The notes: generated by a model not told the origin, from the sequence alone. A stretch of DNA of 64,000 nucleotides from Mesodorylaimus sp. YZB2_4 (GCA_030248295.1 JASANH010000606.1:682001-746000), one strand, 5' to 3'; shown: positions 16,627 to 29,003, counted from the stretch's first letter. Program-made: numbers and translations.

Positions 16627-16838
16627 ATTAGACTCGCTGCGGCTTTGATACAACAGCCAATGTTGGTCCGAGGATCTGAAATGTTTCACCTATGCCGCGT
16701 CTTGTAAACTGCCACATTATTACACTAGCAAGGCACAGCACAATCTACAGCAACGTTTGCACAGAGAAAGCTGCGGTACTTGGCCACCAGTCGTCTCTCT
16801 ACGGTCGTGTGCGTCAGTTGCTTGGTCCTCTTGTCAAG

Positions 16839-17096
16839 ATGTTGTCCTATGTGATCGTGGCACTTGTGCTGCTGGCGATCGTGGCACTTGTGGTGATCAC
16901 GATGCGCGGCGGAAATGGCCAATCGAGGAAAAAGAAAAGGTCGAAAAAAAAGTCGATGAAGAACAAGAAAGACAAGTCGTCTCAATCGGAAACGAGCGAA
17001 GATGAGCAGAAGAAGAAGAAGAAGAAGAAGAAAAGGAAACGCAAAAGCAGCAAGAAGTCGCAAAAGTTGAACGAACTCCTCTTCGCCCAAGCTTGA
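16839..17096 (+). CDS. 85-aa single-pass membrane protein with lysine/serine-rich tail, paralogue A
   Basis: Function unknown. The chosen ATG at 16839 (CAAGATG) gives a very short N terminus, one hydrophobic helix (MLSYVIVALVLLAIVALVVI), then TMRGGNGQS and a highly basic tail of Lys/Ser/Arg with an acidic island SETSEDE and a run of eight Lys, ending LLFAQA. The frame is also open upstream (to 16692), but that part does not look like a signal or conserved sequence. A second gene at 30364-30609 has the same plan: a helix ending just before MRGG, a Lys/Ser tail, and the same bases AGCTTGATC across the stop codon. These shared points make the two paralogues rather than chance ORFs. Topology is probably a short outer or lumenal N terminus with the basic tail in the cytosol. 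Confidence 0.65.
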   Translation: MLSYVIVALVLLAIVALVVITMRGGNGQSRKKKRSKKKSMKNKKDKSSQSETSEDEQKKKKKKKKRKRKSSKKSQKLNELLFAQA

Positions 17097-17830
17097 TCAT
17101 GGTCGTGATTTCCCTCACTTGCACTTCTTTGTGGATTGTCTGGTGTTATGTGGACTTGTGGTCTGTGTCTGTGGATATGGTTTATGCGCGGGCTCGTTAT
17201 CGTGTCGTGGGGACTCGTAAAAGACCGATCAGTCAATATCGAAATGCAGTAAATCTTACGAAATCACTGGCCCATCCGAACTTTGCTAACACGTGTTTAA
17301 AATGCAGAAATGTGTGAAAACGCAGAGACAGTCTGGGCTGGGAGAGGACCACACTGAAAACCATAGACATCAACAAAATGCTTTAAAATTGAAGGGGCTG
17401 GAGAGTTGTTGGGGCACACGGCGCAGTGATGGATAAGCACGGAATACCACAGCAAACAATCCTTAACTCCCCCCCCCCCCCCACCATGTGGTGTTCTGCA
17501 CATCGATACGAGACAGCTTGGTCCGAAGCACATTTACAAGCATCCCATATCCAATGCTCGCAATACAATATACAGTACTAAAGGCAACACAATGGACGCA
17601 CAATCACGACGCCTGGTTACAAACAGGAAAGGATACCGGTCACGTGACTAGACAACACACCAACTGAGTACAGTCCATTGTGAAAGGGGTTTCAAGCTAC
17701 TCATTGCAGATCCAGACAATCGTTTCCACTTGTCTAAACAAGACCACGAGGCAGCGTTCATCGCAATACATTGTATACACTGACTGAAAAGTCCCAGGTT
17801 CAGGACAGCCCCCCAAACCATTCGGGTCGT
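17097..17830. other. Intergenic 0.7 kb with C tract
   Basis: No gene is recognised. A C tract of about 13 lies at 17469-17482, the complement of a poly-G tract. The right part lies downstream of the furin stop codon. Confidence 0.5.
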
Positions 17831-20800
17831 CTACATATTCGATTCGAGCACCATAAAGGCAGAGTCCGATCGAGGAGGCGGGTGCCTGCGATAGTGACAC
17901 AGCTCTACACCAGCCTCGTTGTTCAAGGCCATCATGGCCTGTATGCTCGTCAGGTCTACCTCGTACACTCTTCGGTCGCACTTGGTTTGCGGTGTGGCCG
18001 AGAGATAGCATTGGTAATAGGCGGCAGCAAAGGCGACTAGCACTAGGACGATGATCCCTATGACACCCACGATGACCAACATTCCCAACTGACCGCTTCC
18101 CGTTCGACCCAATCTGGCAACGCCGGCCGCACTGGGGTGGTCGTAGCCATTCTGTCGCACAGTCAAGTTGCCTCCGGCAGTGTAGGTCTGCTTGTAGTGG
18201 CCGGAATAGTGACCATGGTGGAGCCTCCTCACACACTGCTCTCCATCCCCGTTGCGTCTCCCGTATCCCACAACACACACCGAGCAATCGGTCGATCGCC
18301 CACCGTGGCACTGTACACACGCAGGGTCGCATAGAGTGCACCTGGAGTGCTCGAGCGACAGGCTGTCGTTGCCGGGCACCTTGTACACGCTATGCCGCAT
18401 GTAGTGGTGACTCGGACATTCTCGCACGCATCGATTCTGGTGCAAGGCCAGTCCGCTTCGGCAAACTGCAAAGAAGAGAAGGGTGATCAGAGGGTGCTTC
18501 TATTGCACCATAGCCTTGGTGCTGACGGTCACTGCCCCTTGTAGCCTGGACCAGATTAGGCTCAAGAATGTCCCCATTTTACTTCAATACATGAACTTTT
18601 TTGTTCGGAGAAGTCTCTTCTACAAATTGTTTCAACGTGACCAAACATACGCACCAACACTATAGTGAAAACGTATCAGGAATGCGAGCCAGATAAGAAT
18701 CATTAGGTAAGCATTGCTAACTCAGCTACACGCACGGCACGGCATCAATGCTAGGTGTCAGTAAGTCTTGCACGCCAGACTACATGCATCAGTAAAGCCA
18801 AGTACACTGTAATCAACAAAAATATGCCCTCTATTGCATTCTACCTTACATGCCATAATATGAACCTATTTACAATAAACTCAATTTTGTTCGCTGACAC
18901 ATTGGAACAGCTGAAAGATATTGAAAAGCTTCCAGAAAAAATCCTTTCCTCAACTCCACCAGGAACGATCCCGCGTTTGGTCATTTTAAAAACACATGCG
19001 CCATTCGCCTCTATGTTCAATATTCCAAGAAAGCTTACTATCTCAGCGCCATCAAAGCTAAGTCTGGCCATTAATACTGTCAAAAACTAAAAAGCCATGC
19101 CACGACACATGCTCCCTATGCTTTATCTGGAAAAAGAACCATAGTTTTAACAAAAACGTGAAAAAAACCATATCTACAATACACTGCCTCCAATGAACTC
19201 ACAACACAAAACAAAGGTCGATCCGTCCAAATAGCTTAGTCAAAACACGACAGTCGGGAACGTCTTCATCGAGCGATATGCCAGAAGTGTCGAGAACACA
19301 ACACAACATCGAATTTGCCAAGCACAGCAAATCAATCGAATCTAATCTTCAAAGCAAAAACCCAAAAAAAAGAGCTGAGAAAGAGCATAAAGCCAGGAAA
19401 CATGGAATCGCCTACATCGGCAGTGGGCAGCCACCGAGCGCAGCATGATTTCCGAACAAGCCGATCAACTCGACCATCAATCGATCCCAATAATTGCTAC
19501 TTTTTGTTTTCGGTTCATCGTCGAGGTAGAGAAGAAACGGGAAAGAAATATAAAGAATGTACAAAAAATCAAAAGCCCGAACAGTCGTCAAAATCAAAAC
19601 TGAGGTGCCTAAACTGCCTTATATCATTTTGTACGCCAGTAGGAGAACATAATATTCAATAGACCTAGCCCGAATGGCAACCAAGGGTTTCTAAACTCGA
19701 CCAAAAACTTCCACTCCAAAAACGTTTCGCCCCTATGCACAAAATGAACCCAATCAAAGCCTTTCTCACTTAAGTTTACATAACAAATGGCCTACTCTGA
19801 CAAGCTCTTCCTAACCTTGGAAACACCAAAATGCAAAAAAACCTGTTACAATAAGCACACTGTTTATTAGTGATTGAGAAGATGATAGAGCAAAATGAGC
19901 GAACCTGCGCATAAACCGAACGGCGTTGTTAGGCAACAGTTCGTCGGCACAGTGGTCGAAGCAGCGCCACCAGAACCGGGCGCCGACCACAGTGAGCCCT
20001 CTGAACGTTGTACGTGATTATTCGTTATGCCGGAACCACCATCTAGCCCGCCGAACGGGCCGACGTACAGGCTAGTACCGTACAAGACGAGTTCCCACTT
20101 GAATAACGTAGCGTCTGAAACAGCAAGCACCTCTGAGCACCAAACAACCATCGACTTCAGCAACACTCACCTGAGAACCCATCATTCTGTATTTCCAACT
20201 TCCACGACCCCAAGGCTGACTCGCCCCAACAATGCGTGGTCATAAACGCCCAATCTCGAAAGCCGTTCTTGGCTGCATCGCGTGCTCGTTTGGCCAACAG
20301 CGTAGATTTCGTGCCTTCACGAAAAACAGGTCGTAAGGGCTCTAGACTTCTGGAACAAGGACAGCAGGCATCGTCTTACCGTGTGGTGAAGTCAAATATA
20401 TTTGAATATCGCCTCGTTTCTGAGCACTGAGAGTGATCCGAGCTTGAACGTGTTCTAAATAGGCCACGCGCATCTCTGGATCGTCCTCGGCACAACCGTC
20501 TGTAGTCAAAGTGACTTGCAATGTTGTTCGCTGTGGGATTTGCCTGAAAAACGAAGCATCGCTCTCCAATTGCACCCATATCCAGTCCATGTAACCCGCA
20601 CATACTTGACCCCTCCTTCATAGCGAACGGCACACCGCTTCTGGGCTGGTACCAACGTCCAATTCCTGGCCAATCGGACCATTGCACCAGCGTCCATTAG
20701 CCCGAACCCGAATGAATGGCTAACATTTCTACCCACCCCGTTGACTACCCAGTCGTTGGCCTTTAGGTGGTCCGGTTTTGCAGTCCTCACGACGATATGT

Positions 20801-23800
20801 TGCAGGTCGCGCCAGGTCAGCGACGGATTGGCCTCCAATGCCAGGGCGCATATGCCAGCCGCCAACGGAGCCGAGGCGCTGGTTCCTGTATGTGAATTTG
20901 TGCATCCATGGTGCAGATCGGTTGTCACAATCATCTTCTCCGAATGAGAACCGGAACTGTACGTACTGGCCAGGGTCGAACTGCAAGCCTCGCTATACCA
21001 GGGAACGTTGCCATTTTCCGTAGCCGAACTGATACTTAGCGTGTATATGCTGTTCGTATATCCATCGCAGTTACAACTATCCGCGTCTCGACCACCGTTC
21101 CCACTAGCCCATATGAAAATCGATCCTTTCCCTCGCCGGCCATATTCAATGCCTTCTTTGAAAGCCTGCTGAGCCATCCTCGCAGGTCCGTCCACAGTTT
21201 TACCATCGTCGTCCGGTCCCCAACTGGCCGAATAGATGTCAATATGGTCGCGATTATGACTCAGACTAGCAGCTTCCACAGCGTCCGTTACTTCCCCATC
21301 GAGCATACGAATTCCTAAAAATAGATTCTAGATAAAAATCGACTGTTTTCAAAAAAGCTTCCATCATACCTCCTATTCTGGCACCAAACGCGATACCCAC
21401 AATGCACAACGAGTTGTTGTAGACGGCAGCAACTTCGCCAGCGCATCTCGTCCCGTGCCTGTTCTCGTTCGTCAGGTCGTAGCGAGGCATCGGGTCCGTA
21501 TCGCTCTCATTGATGTCATAGCTGGCTTGAGGATCCTGCAGTACAACCCACACCTAATCACTACTGCACCACACCCCAAACCCAAACCACGGCTTACATA
21601 ATTTGCGTGTATATCCGGATGCGTATGCTCGAGGCCATCGTCCAATATCGTCACGACAACATCTCGACCCGTTACTCCTAATTGCCACGCTTCTTTCACA
21701 TTGTGATCAAGACCAGCCCCTCGATTCTGAAAGAAAACATCCATCATGTTCCTCCAAGCCTTCCCTTTGTCCCTCGTCGACGAAAACAGCCCAAAAACTG
21801 TTGGCCAGCACCGCAACTGTCCTCTTCTTATTAGCCTCACATCTGCTCTCATTTTGCCAAACCTCTTTTATGCCCCCGCGCTAATTTTGAGCTCTCATTC
21901 AACGCGGCTCATAAAAACTCGAACAAAAAGCCACTTTGTTGTTTTGTTAGAAGCCAGACCTGCACTTAAAATAAAGAAAACAGCTCCTTATTGCCAGCCC
22001 CCTCAAAAAATGGCCTCATTGTAGAAAACATTTGTCAAATCTTCAGCACAGCTCCCTCTTATTGGGACTATAAGGAGCAAATTTAAAAGAGCCGTCGAGA
22101 CTAGTCACAGCCAGATACATTGTGCACATTTCGGTGTAACGACAGAGAGAATGTTAAATTCAGACACACGCGCCTTGTCGTGTCATTGTGAGACAAACAC
22201 GTGCGTCTAGCATTTGTCATCCAGTCTACTTTTTCTGTGCATATTATTTCTTGAAGGATTGTCCGAAACAATGTTTCCATTCTCTTGTGACTTCGAATTC
22301 ACCTGCGCATATGCTCTCGCTGTCACACGTACCCATCCTGATAATGACAGCCTATTCTGACCTAAATTGCATTAACAAATTTGCCCCATCCTCCGCATCC
22401 TACTCCTAACCTTTCATCCCAGAATGCACTCTATATTTGGTCTTTTTTCGGAAATCGGGCGATAAACGCCCTTCGTGGCCGCTGGACTGACTAGTCTGAG
22501 TGTCCAGCTGATTTCGCCTCACTTCACCAAACTAGCACTTTACGAACCATAAAAAGGCACCAGTCAATTCGCACGCTGACCAGAATATGTACAAACCAAA
22601 ATAGAACCCGCTACATTGTGTTACGTTGTATGGCACCAAACGAGTAGGCCCTTTCTATTGGCACAATGCTCATTCAAGAGAGCGAACCCGTTGAGATGCG
22701 ACCAATTTTTCTCTCGGCTGTTGAGGACTCATTTTCGCCTCGCTCGCACACATACGGGTCATTTTACGATTCCCTCACCCATCAAACACAATGGTCCTCC
22801 CGCCGATTCGTGCACCATAAAAAGACACAACCTGCATGCCGTCTTTTTTTACGCCCCTCCGTTTCCGTTCGTTATTGAATCTTGTCGCTTGATTGACTAA
22901 AACACTTCAACATCCGAGCACACCCTCCTCGTGCGTGACCACGTTTTCATGAGAAACCAATCAAAATACTCGGCCAACACAAAACCTTTCCATGCAACTC
23001 ACTGAGCCTCTCCTCTTTTCCGTTCTAAATGTAAAAGAGCAAAGTGGATTAACATCCCGTGCATTTTTCTAATGTTCCTTCAACCTTTGCGCTGTCCGCT
23101 TTCATAGCACAATCTTTTTCTGCGCCTAAGCCGAAAGGGCGGACACGAAGGAAATCGATGGCTGCTCCTCTGACTTCCTTCGTCCACTGATTACCATCGA
23201 AATGACAACGGACCCTTTCACATTCTCGCAGCAAAGACTGCCGCTTCTTTCCGCAGCATATCCAAGAACACTTGAAACGCAGGCCTGCCTCTCCTACAGG
23301 CCCCATTCGGGAATTAAACGAACGAGGAAAATTTGACACGGATGAGACCTAATCAGCCTAGCAGATATATATACCATTTAGGAAAATTCGTTTTCTTACT
23401 AACCCAGGCTCAACGTCGAGAAACGTCAAAATTGGGTTACCCAATGAATAATATGCTCTCATATTCGAAAAAGAACGACCAATGAATCCAATCCAATACA
23501 GCTGGCTACAAATTACAAGCCAGCAAAAACCAAATCTAAAGGCCCTTGCCCGCAAACCTAGTTACTGGCCTTATCTTCTTCCGCCTTGCTCCAGCTACTG
23601 CCGACCACGACGGCACGCACATTAGTGTACGAGACATTTATATTTGACAAATTGCATTACTTCTTATCTCATATTGCTACGCATTCGCCATGCCTTGCTC
23701 GCGCCCCATAAACGCCTACACCCATAAATCCAGGCCATACGAACCTATTGCACCCTTTTTCGCAGCTACTACCAAGAAGCACAGCGGCTTGACGGGCTGG

Positions 23801-26800
23801 CAATCGAAGACAAATCGACAGACACGCCTTCCGATACCGCACAGGCCTCTGTTAGCCGTACGCACTACACATTTACCGATACCTCGTCGATTACGCCAAC
23901 ACCTCGGAATACAACGAAACAGCCCCTATCCCCGCTGCGCACGTTATCCCTCCCCGTCAACTCCTGGCACTTGCACCTGCATCCGAATTAATCCAATTCA
24001 AGTAGCCACCGAAACGAGAGCCTGAGCAAACATGGGTGCGCTTCCAAGACCCTCGCTAGCTGAGTGCAGAGCAATCTAAAACGCGCGTGATCCACTAGAA
24101 GTTGTCAAGCGGCATCCTCAGCCCGGCCCATCATCGACCTTGACCCTACTACTCATCCGAGACGTTGTCCTTTCCCACCTTGAGTACTGAGCAGTCCCCT
24201 GAGATGCAACATGGATCTTGCGATTCCTCACTTTCACTCCACACCAACACCTCATTCACGATCCAGACGGCCGTCACCAGACCAAACAACAATAATTATT
24301 CGACCATGGCCCCCGTGAATGACATCTCCGTTCTTTGTTGTTGTCTCCCTACCGTGTCAGCCTATGTAATATTTATACTACCCCTCCCCAGCCGCCTGGG
24401 CTTCACCATACAACACGCGTGACGGGCTTCAACCTAATGCATTTTGAAAAGCATTCAAGCGTTCGCCTCTTCGATGACAAGCGAGCAAGAGTAAACGTAA
24501 ACACAAAATTCTCGGGATGCGCAGCATTCAAACACTTCGTTTGCCCAAGTTTTTTAAAACATAAATCTAAATATACTTTTGCAAGTTTTACTACAACCAG
24601 CTATTTGGTCTGACCTATGGCAGATGTTTAAGATTACCCTCGCGTGCTGTTCCCGCAATTTCCTGCTCCTTTTTTAAACAAAAATTCTTTTCAACCCGCT
24701 ATTGATCACAGAGCTGAAACGGAGAACGTTTCATATTTATCTTTCCCCTGCTCCGTTAATATCCATCTCGGGACGTGAGCAGATCGCCACTCACTTGATT
24801 CGTTTCGTTTTTCGCTGGAAGCTCAGAAGCAGGAACGCCAATGAATAAATGAAGAACTCGGGTGCCTAAGGCCTAGACTGCCAATGAGAAAAACCCCGCG
24901 CTTCTAACGCCTATACTAACAAATCCAATAACAGGCAGCTGAACCTCACACTCCAACCTAGGCGCAAAACGATCTCGCAGACGCCGACGTTCGCAGGAAA
25001 CGAGACAGACGCCCGACGATAAAAAACAATCCAGTTTACCAAAACAATATTTTCTGAATATATAGACCAGGGACCTCGCTCACATCAACCCAATTTTAAT
25101 GTCCCGAGTTGCAAATAAAGAAACTTTGCTTACCAAATACCACATTTCCGACCATTCAGGATCGTTAGGCGATTTGTAGACTGCTCCCGCGCCTAGATTG
25201 CCTCCGCCCAACACATTCCACGCTCCGTTGGCACCCGCGAAAGCTAATCGGTGTCGAAAATCGTCCAAATATTGTCGGCTGCGATCAACGTTACTATCGC
25301 CGTACGGTAAAGACGCCGCGGCGGCTGAAGCCATGGCCGTCGAGTCGGGGCAATCCAACGAGTGTACACTGTGGTCATGATTCCTGTTGCACGGCTGATT
25401 GACTTGCTGCTGATTGGACAACTGATTCTGACCGGACGATTGCTGCTGCTGTCGTTGCTGTTGCAAGAAGATAGGATTGTCGCGTCGATGCGGTAAAGAA
25501 CGTTGTTCGCCAGTCTGACTATTCGCTTGACGTCGATTTCTGCTGGCCGGATCGTTCGGATGTACATAATCGCGTTTCACACGCCGCTTGGCCACTTGCT
25601 GCTCCAGCCAGATAACCTGTCATAAAACGTTATAATAGATAATAAGGTTTTTATAGCTACGAAAAGAAGACGCTATCAAGTCCCAAGGCAATCCCAAAAC
25701 TCATTGTAAGCCCCTCGCTCGGGGATAATCACGATCTCCTTGAGAATGCTTCAGGCGCTACATGATGATCAGAAAATGCGTATAATGCGAATGGCTTACG
25801 GAAAAAAATGCTACCTACAACGAAGCAGAAAAATGCAACAGTTTCGTTTCATGAAACTGTAACGGGTGCAAATTTTTTAAACGCCTAACGTTAAACACAG
25901 AACGAGTTTGTCTTTGCATAGTCTAAAAATTAAGCCCCTACCACCTTGCAACTTGCTCTCATTAGTCACCTCTTCAGCTAAACTTTCAGCCTCTACCGAT
26001 TCACAATGAGCTCTTTTTTAAGCCATTGATCAGAGTTTTAGATCCGGCCTCATGAAAACTCTAATATTCACTACTTTGCGTTGGAAGAAGTTTAGATATT
26101 TAGATCTGGCAGTCGGCAGACGAGAAAGTAGTAATAGCCTAACCGTTCATCGTATGGGCACTTGGGTTGCATCATCAAAAATCATCACATTACATGTTAG
26201 TCTTACCTGTGGCTCCCTTCCTAATTCGTACTGCAGATACCTGGCTCTTCGGCTCGATCGTTTACGTCGCATTCGATCATTTGAGAACAAGTAGTAATCG
26301 CCCACCACTTTACCCAAGTAAGTGAATCCGTGTCTCTGCGCTATTTGTTCTGCTATCTCATCCGATCCATCAAGAATTTCCACGGCCCACTGATTGGTGT
26401 ACAGCTTCTTGTAACGTTGCCTATCCCCGCCAAGCCTTTCCGAATGTGAGCTGTCATCGTAATTAGGAACTAATTCATCACCAGCAATCGACGGGGTACT
26501 CGGACTTTTGGCGACCAATGCGGTAGAGCCGACTTTGAAGAAGGATAAGCAGAGTACCATAATGAGCAAGTGTATCAGAAAGGCGCTGCTTCCTCTTCTG
26601 CCACCAGTGGGCAAATTCGTACGTGAGTAGATCGCACTAGTTGATGAGGGTTCACGTGCCATCGTCGACGACACGGTGTTATCAAGAAGACGTTCCTTCC
26701 GTTTTCGCCTTATATGACGACCGCTTACGACAGTAGACCACCCATCATCCGCTTCTACGTTCGCCATTTCGATCGAGTGCACTTCGTTCGAGCAAGAAAG

Positions 26801-27259
26801 TGTGAAAAAAAATGAACGAGAATCGCAAAAAGAGTGCCGCCGCCTATGATTCTTTCTTCTTCGGATGGAAATGCTCGTATTTCTTCTTTTTATATGAACA
26901 TCATCAATAACCTTTCTCAGAATCTGTTTCGACGTTGGTGTATTATTGGCGTCAGGCGGCGAAATCGGAACAATAAGTTGATGAGGAAGAAAATGAGGCC
27001 GAATTTCTCCTTGCTGCTGAGATACGAAACTGATTATCGTGGGAGTTGCGGCTGGAAAATGAGATAATTCGTTGGAGGAAGCCGTACGTCGGTGTCGGCA
27101 CAAAAATAATGGTGAAGGCGGTTCTAAGCAACTAAATTGCACCAAATCATTTCCTTGAAATACACTCGACTCGTTGCTGAGCCTGAGAGAATAACCGCCT
27201 GCCGCGTGTAACTTAGATGTTTCGCTGCACCACTCTTTCCTCGTTACGTCATCGCCCAT
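17831..27259 (-). CDS. Furin-type proprotein convertase (kexin/subtilisin family), membrane-anchored
   Basis: This is a Ca-dependent serine protease that cleaves precursors after paired basic residues in the Golgi and at the surface. Exons: 27259-26207, 25616-25134, 21726-21598, 21535-21370, 21314-20606, 20543-20380, 20314-20171, 20114-19905 and 18465-17831; all phases fit. Order of parts: signal-anchor ([17 protein letters not shown]), prodomain ([21 protein letters not shown]), cleavage site RRVKR-D, a Gln/Asn/Ala-rich insert, catalytic domain with Asp in ILDDG, His in [10 protein letters not shown], oxyanion Asn in ASGNGG and Ser in GTSASAP, P domain ([21 protein letters not shown]), two furin-like Cys-rich repeats, a transmembrane helix and a cytosolic tail. 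The start is uncertain: an in-frame TGA lies two codons before ATG 27259, and ATG 26662 is an attractive alternative. The 3.4-kb intron 25133-21727 and the 1.4-kb intron 19904-18466 are long for this window. Confidence 0.94.
19867..19904 (-). other. Possible alternative 3' end of the furin gene (intron retention)
   Basis: The furin exon ending at 19905 uses a weak donor, GCAG|gttcgc. If the intron is retained, the frame continues 12 codons ([12 protein letters not shown]) to a stop at 19867. This yields a convertase without the Cys-rich region and membrane anchor but with a short hydrophobic end. Splicing to 18465 is also exactly in phase. Soluble and anchored isoforms are known for invertebrate furins; use of this one is inference. 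Confidence 0.35.
21727..25133 (-). other. 3.4-kb A/C-rich intron of the furin gene
   Basis: Bounded by donor TTTG|gtaag and acceptor TTTCAG|AATCG of the furin gene in phase 0. The plus strand is A/C-rich (sense strand G/T-rich). No exon of another gene was recognised inside. Confidence 0.75.
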
Positions 27260-27464
27260 GCCTCAAAAAACCGGTCGCCGTTTTTGAACGATGGAATCGT
27301 GATAAAGCTTTATACTCGCGTGTGTCGATAAATATTAGATATAGCGCAAGACGACGACACGCCACCCGGCTATGTTCTTTCCTGAACGGGAAATTAGCAG
27401 GGCGCAATAGAACGATATGGATTACGCCATCGCCTAGTACTTTCTGCCTAAACAAGAACGTGAG

Positions 27465-27945
27465 TTAGAAAAACAAGAATGAAGGATTGGGAGAACGAAA
27501 CAAGTAAATTAAGACACTTAGATAGCACACCAGCAAAGGCCACGACCAATAGAAGGTAATTATCACGCCGAATGGGTTCCCGGTGCTAGGCACGAACTTT
27601 CCGTCCACCCTAATCTCCCAATCATCAACCTTGAACGCGGGTGGGGCAATTACCACGTTCGCTGCTCTCGAGCCTGCCTAAAGCGATCACATACATAGGT
27701 GTTCAACTGCCCGGGGCCTACGTAGCAATGAATTTTACTGAAACTCAACTCCTCTCCTTTACGCTCTTAAAAAACTCAGCGCATCAGCTGCGCAAATGTC
27801 ACTCACGCTGCCAATAACACGCGCTTTAGCGAAGTAAAAAGTATTGGCCAAAATTCCATGCACCGTGTAGTAATCGTATGTTGGCAGCACAGGAATGACA
27901 AATACGTACTCCAACCAGCTCTGTTCAGCACCACAGGTCGTAATG
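27465..27945 (-). CDS. Last two exons of a membrane protein, possibly TMEM231-like
   Basis: Two exons are supported by splice sites and phase: 27945-27807 (acceptor TGTTTAG, donor GGCAGC|gtgagt) and 27677-27465 (acceptor GCTTTAG), joined in phase 0. The joined protein contains VLPTYDYYTVHGIL, GSAGSRAANVVI, DDWEIRVDGKF and a C-terminal transmembrane segment around TFYWSWPLLVCYLSVLIYLF. The pattern YDY...H-I-A, then G-RAA--VI, then one late helix loosely recalls the end of the ciliary transition-zone protein TMEM231, but identity is weak and this is a guess. No upstream exon was found. It lies 206 bp before the furin start on the same strand. Its first exon overlaps the hairpin at 27908-27966. 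Confidence 0.4.
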
Positions 27946-27966
27946 CTAAACAGAGCTGGTTGGAGT
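27908..27966. repeat. Perfect 18-bp inverted repeat with 23-bp loop
   Basis: ACTCCAACCAGCTCTGTT at 27908-27925 is exactly reverse-complemented at 27949-27966. It spans the acceptor and first codons of the neighbouring minus-strand exon, so a transcript could fold over that splice site. Confidence 0.85.
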
Positions 27967-28276
27967 CCCCGTCGCGCGCGTGATCAGTTGCCAGTCCCCG
28001 TACGAAACCCCTTTTTTAGCCGCTGGCAAACCGGGCAAAAACACGGCTCACTTCCAACACCACCAGCTCGCCAGTTTAATCAGCGCAATCGCGTTTAAAC
28101 AGGAGGCCTTCGCCAACCTATTACCCGTCTCTTGGCAACTGAACAAAACTGCCCCAGCCGGCTGGCGGCTGCGCTCGCGCGCACACACTGACTGGATGGA
28201 GCGAATGTGGTAAAGGCACTGTACCTGCGCATCATTTTGGCAGAGAGCGCGTGTCCGAAATCTCTGCAGACAGGGT

Positions 28277-29003
28277 TCATGATGTTCCCCCAGCGTTGCC
28301 AGATGCAGCTAGAATCCGCTAGATCTAGCGGAATTTTTGTCCGACAGCGGGAAAAACAGCGGATTGAGTGTTTTAGCGGAATTTGCAGCTAATTTTGGGG
28401 TTTTCAGCGGATTTGTGCCAATCTATGTTCGAGTAGCCTATGCGGGAAGGTTTTTTTAACAGCTCGCCCATTTTTCTGCGACTTTTGAGACAGTTTGGTC
28501 CGTGCGTTGAGGTCTGAAGGGTCAGGGTTGACAAGGGATGGAGTAGGCAACACAATAATTTCGACTAGGTCTACGATTTCGAATAAAAGACCGTAATTGA
28601 CAACAAATTCATAGTTGAGTGCTCAGTCGGTACCACAGTCCAGCCTTTGGCACGAGAGTGGGTCTCAATAGCGGTTCCCCCCACCCCGTATTCCGTCCTC
28701 CTTGTTTGGTATAAATAGAAATTTTCTTTTTTCCCTCTTCCCTGGCCTTCGACCTCCAGCCTGGTGTAAACGATCCTTGAAATATGTAGTTGATGGTTCA
28801 GCATCTGCGCATGTATGAGTAAACGTTTCCTCATACGTCGTTATTTGCTGTATTCCATGTTTTATTTGCTAAAATAGCTCAGTTTTGCGACAAACTTTTA
28901 GCGAATTTTTTAGCGGATTTTTTAACATATCCAGCGGATTTTTAGCGGATTTCCAGGTCCCTGGCAGCGAGTTTTCAATTTTGCATCTGGGAACGCTGTT
29001 CTC
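28277..29003. mobile_element. MITE-like element with CAGCGTTGCCAGATGC-type inverted ends
   Basis: The left end reads CAGCGTTGCCAGATGCAG and the right end GCATCTGGGAACGCTG, an imperfect inverted repeat. Inside both ends the unit AGCGGATTTT or AGCGGAATTT recurs several times, including the palindrome CCGCTAGATCTAGCGG near the left end. There is no transposase frame. No clear target-site duplication was found, so this is a probable but unproven non-autonomous DNA transposon. Confidence 0.55.

Larger units (their letters stand above)
15797..16838. other. Intergenic 1 kb with G-tract and palindrome
   Basis: No gene is seen. It contains an uninterrupted G tract (about 14) at 15941 and a perfect 28-bp palindrome at 16599-16626, both listed separately. 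Confidence 0.5.

Noticed and set aside
16725-17090. Minus-strand Leu/Phe-rich frame opposite microprotein A
   Set aside because: It is the antisense of the lysine codon run; the coding strand is supported by the paralogue.
17697-18341. 214-codon minus-strand frame over the furin end
   Set aside because: An alternative frame of the true furin Cys-rich/transmembrane exon, which is fixed by its TTTGCAG acceptor phase and cysteine pattern.
27979-28213. Plus-strand frame that at first glance resembled a bacterial or vector-like segment
   Set aside because: No match to lacZ or other vector sequence on reading; probably chance.
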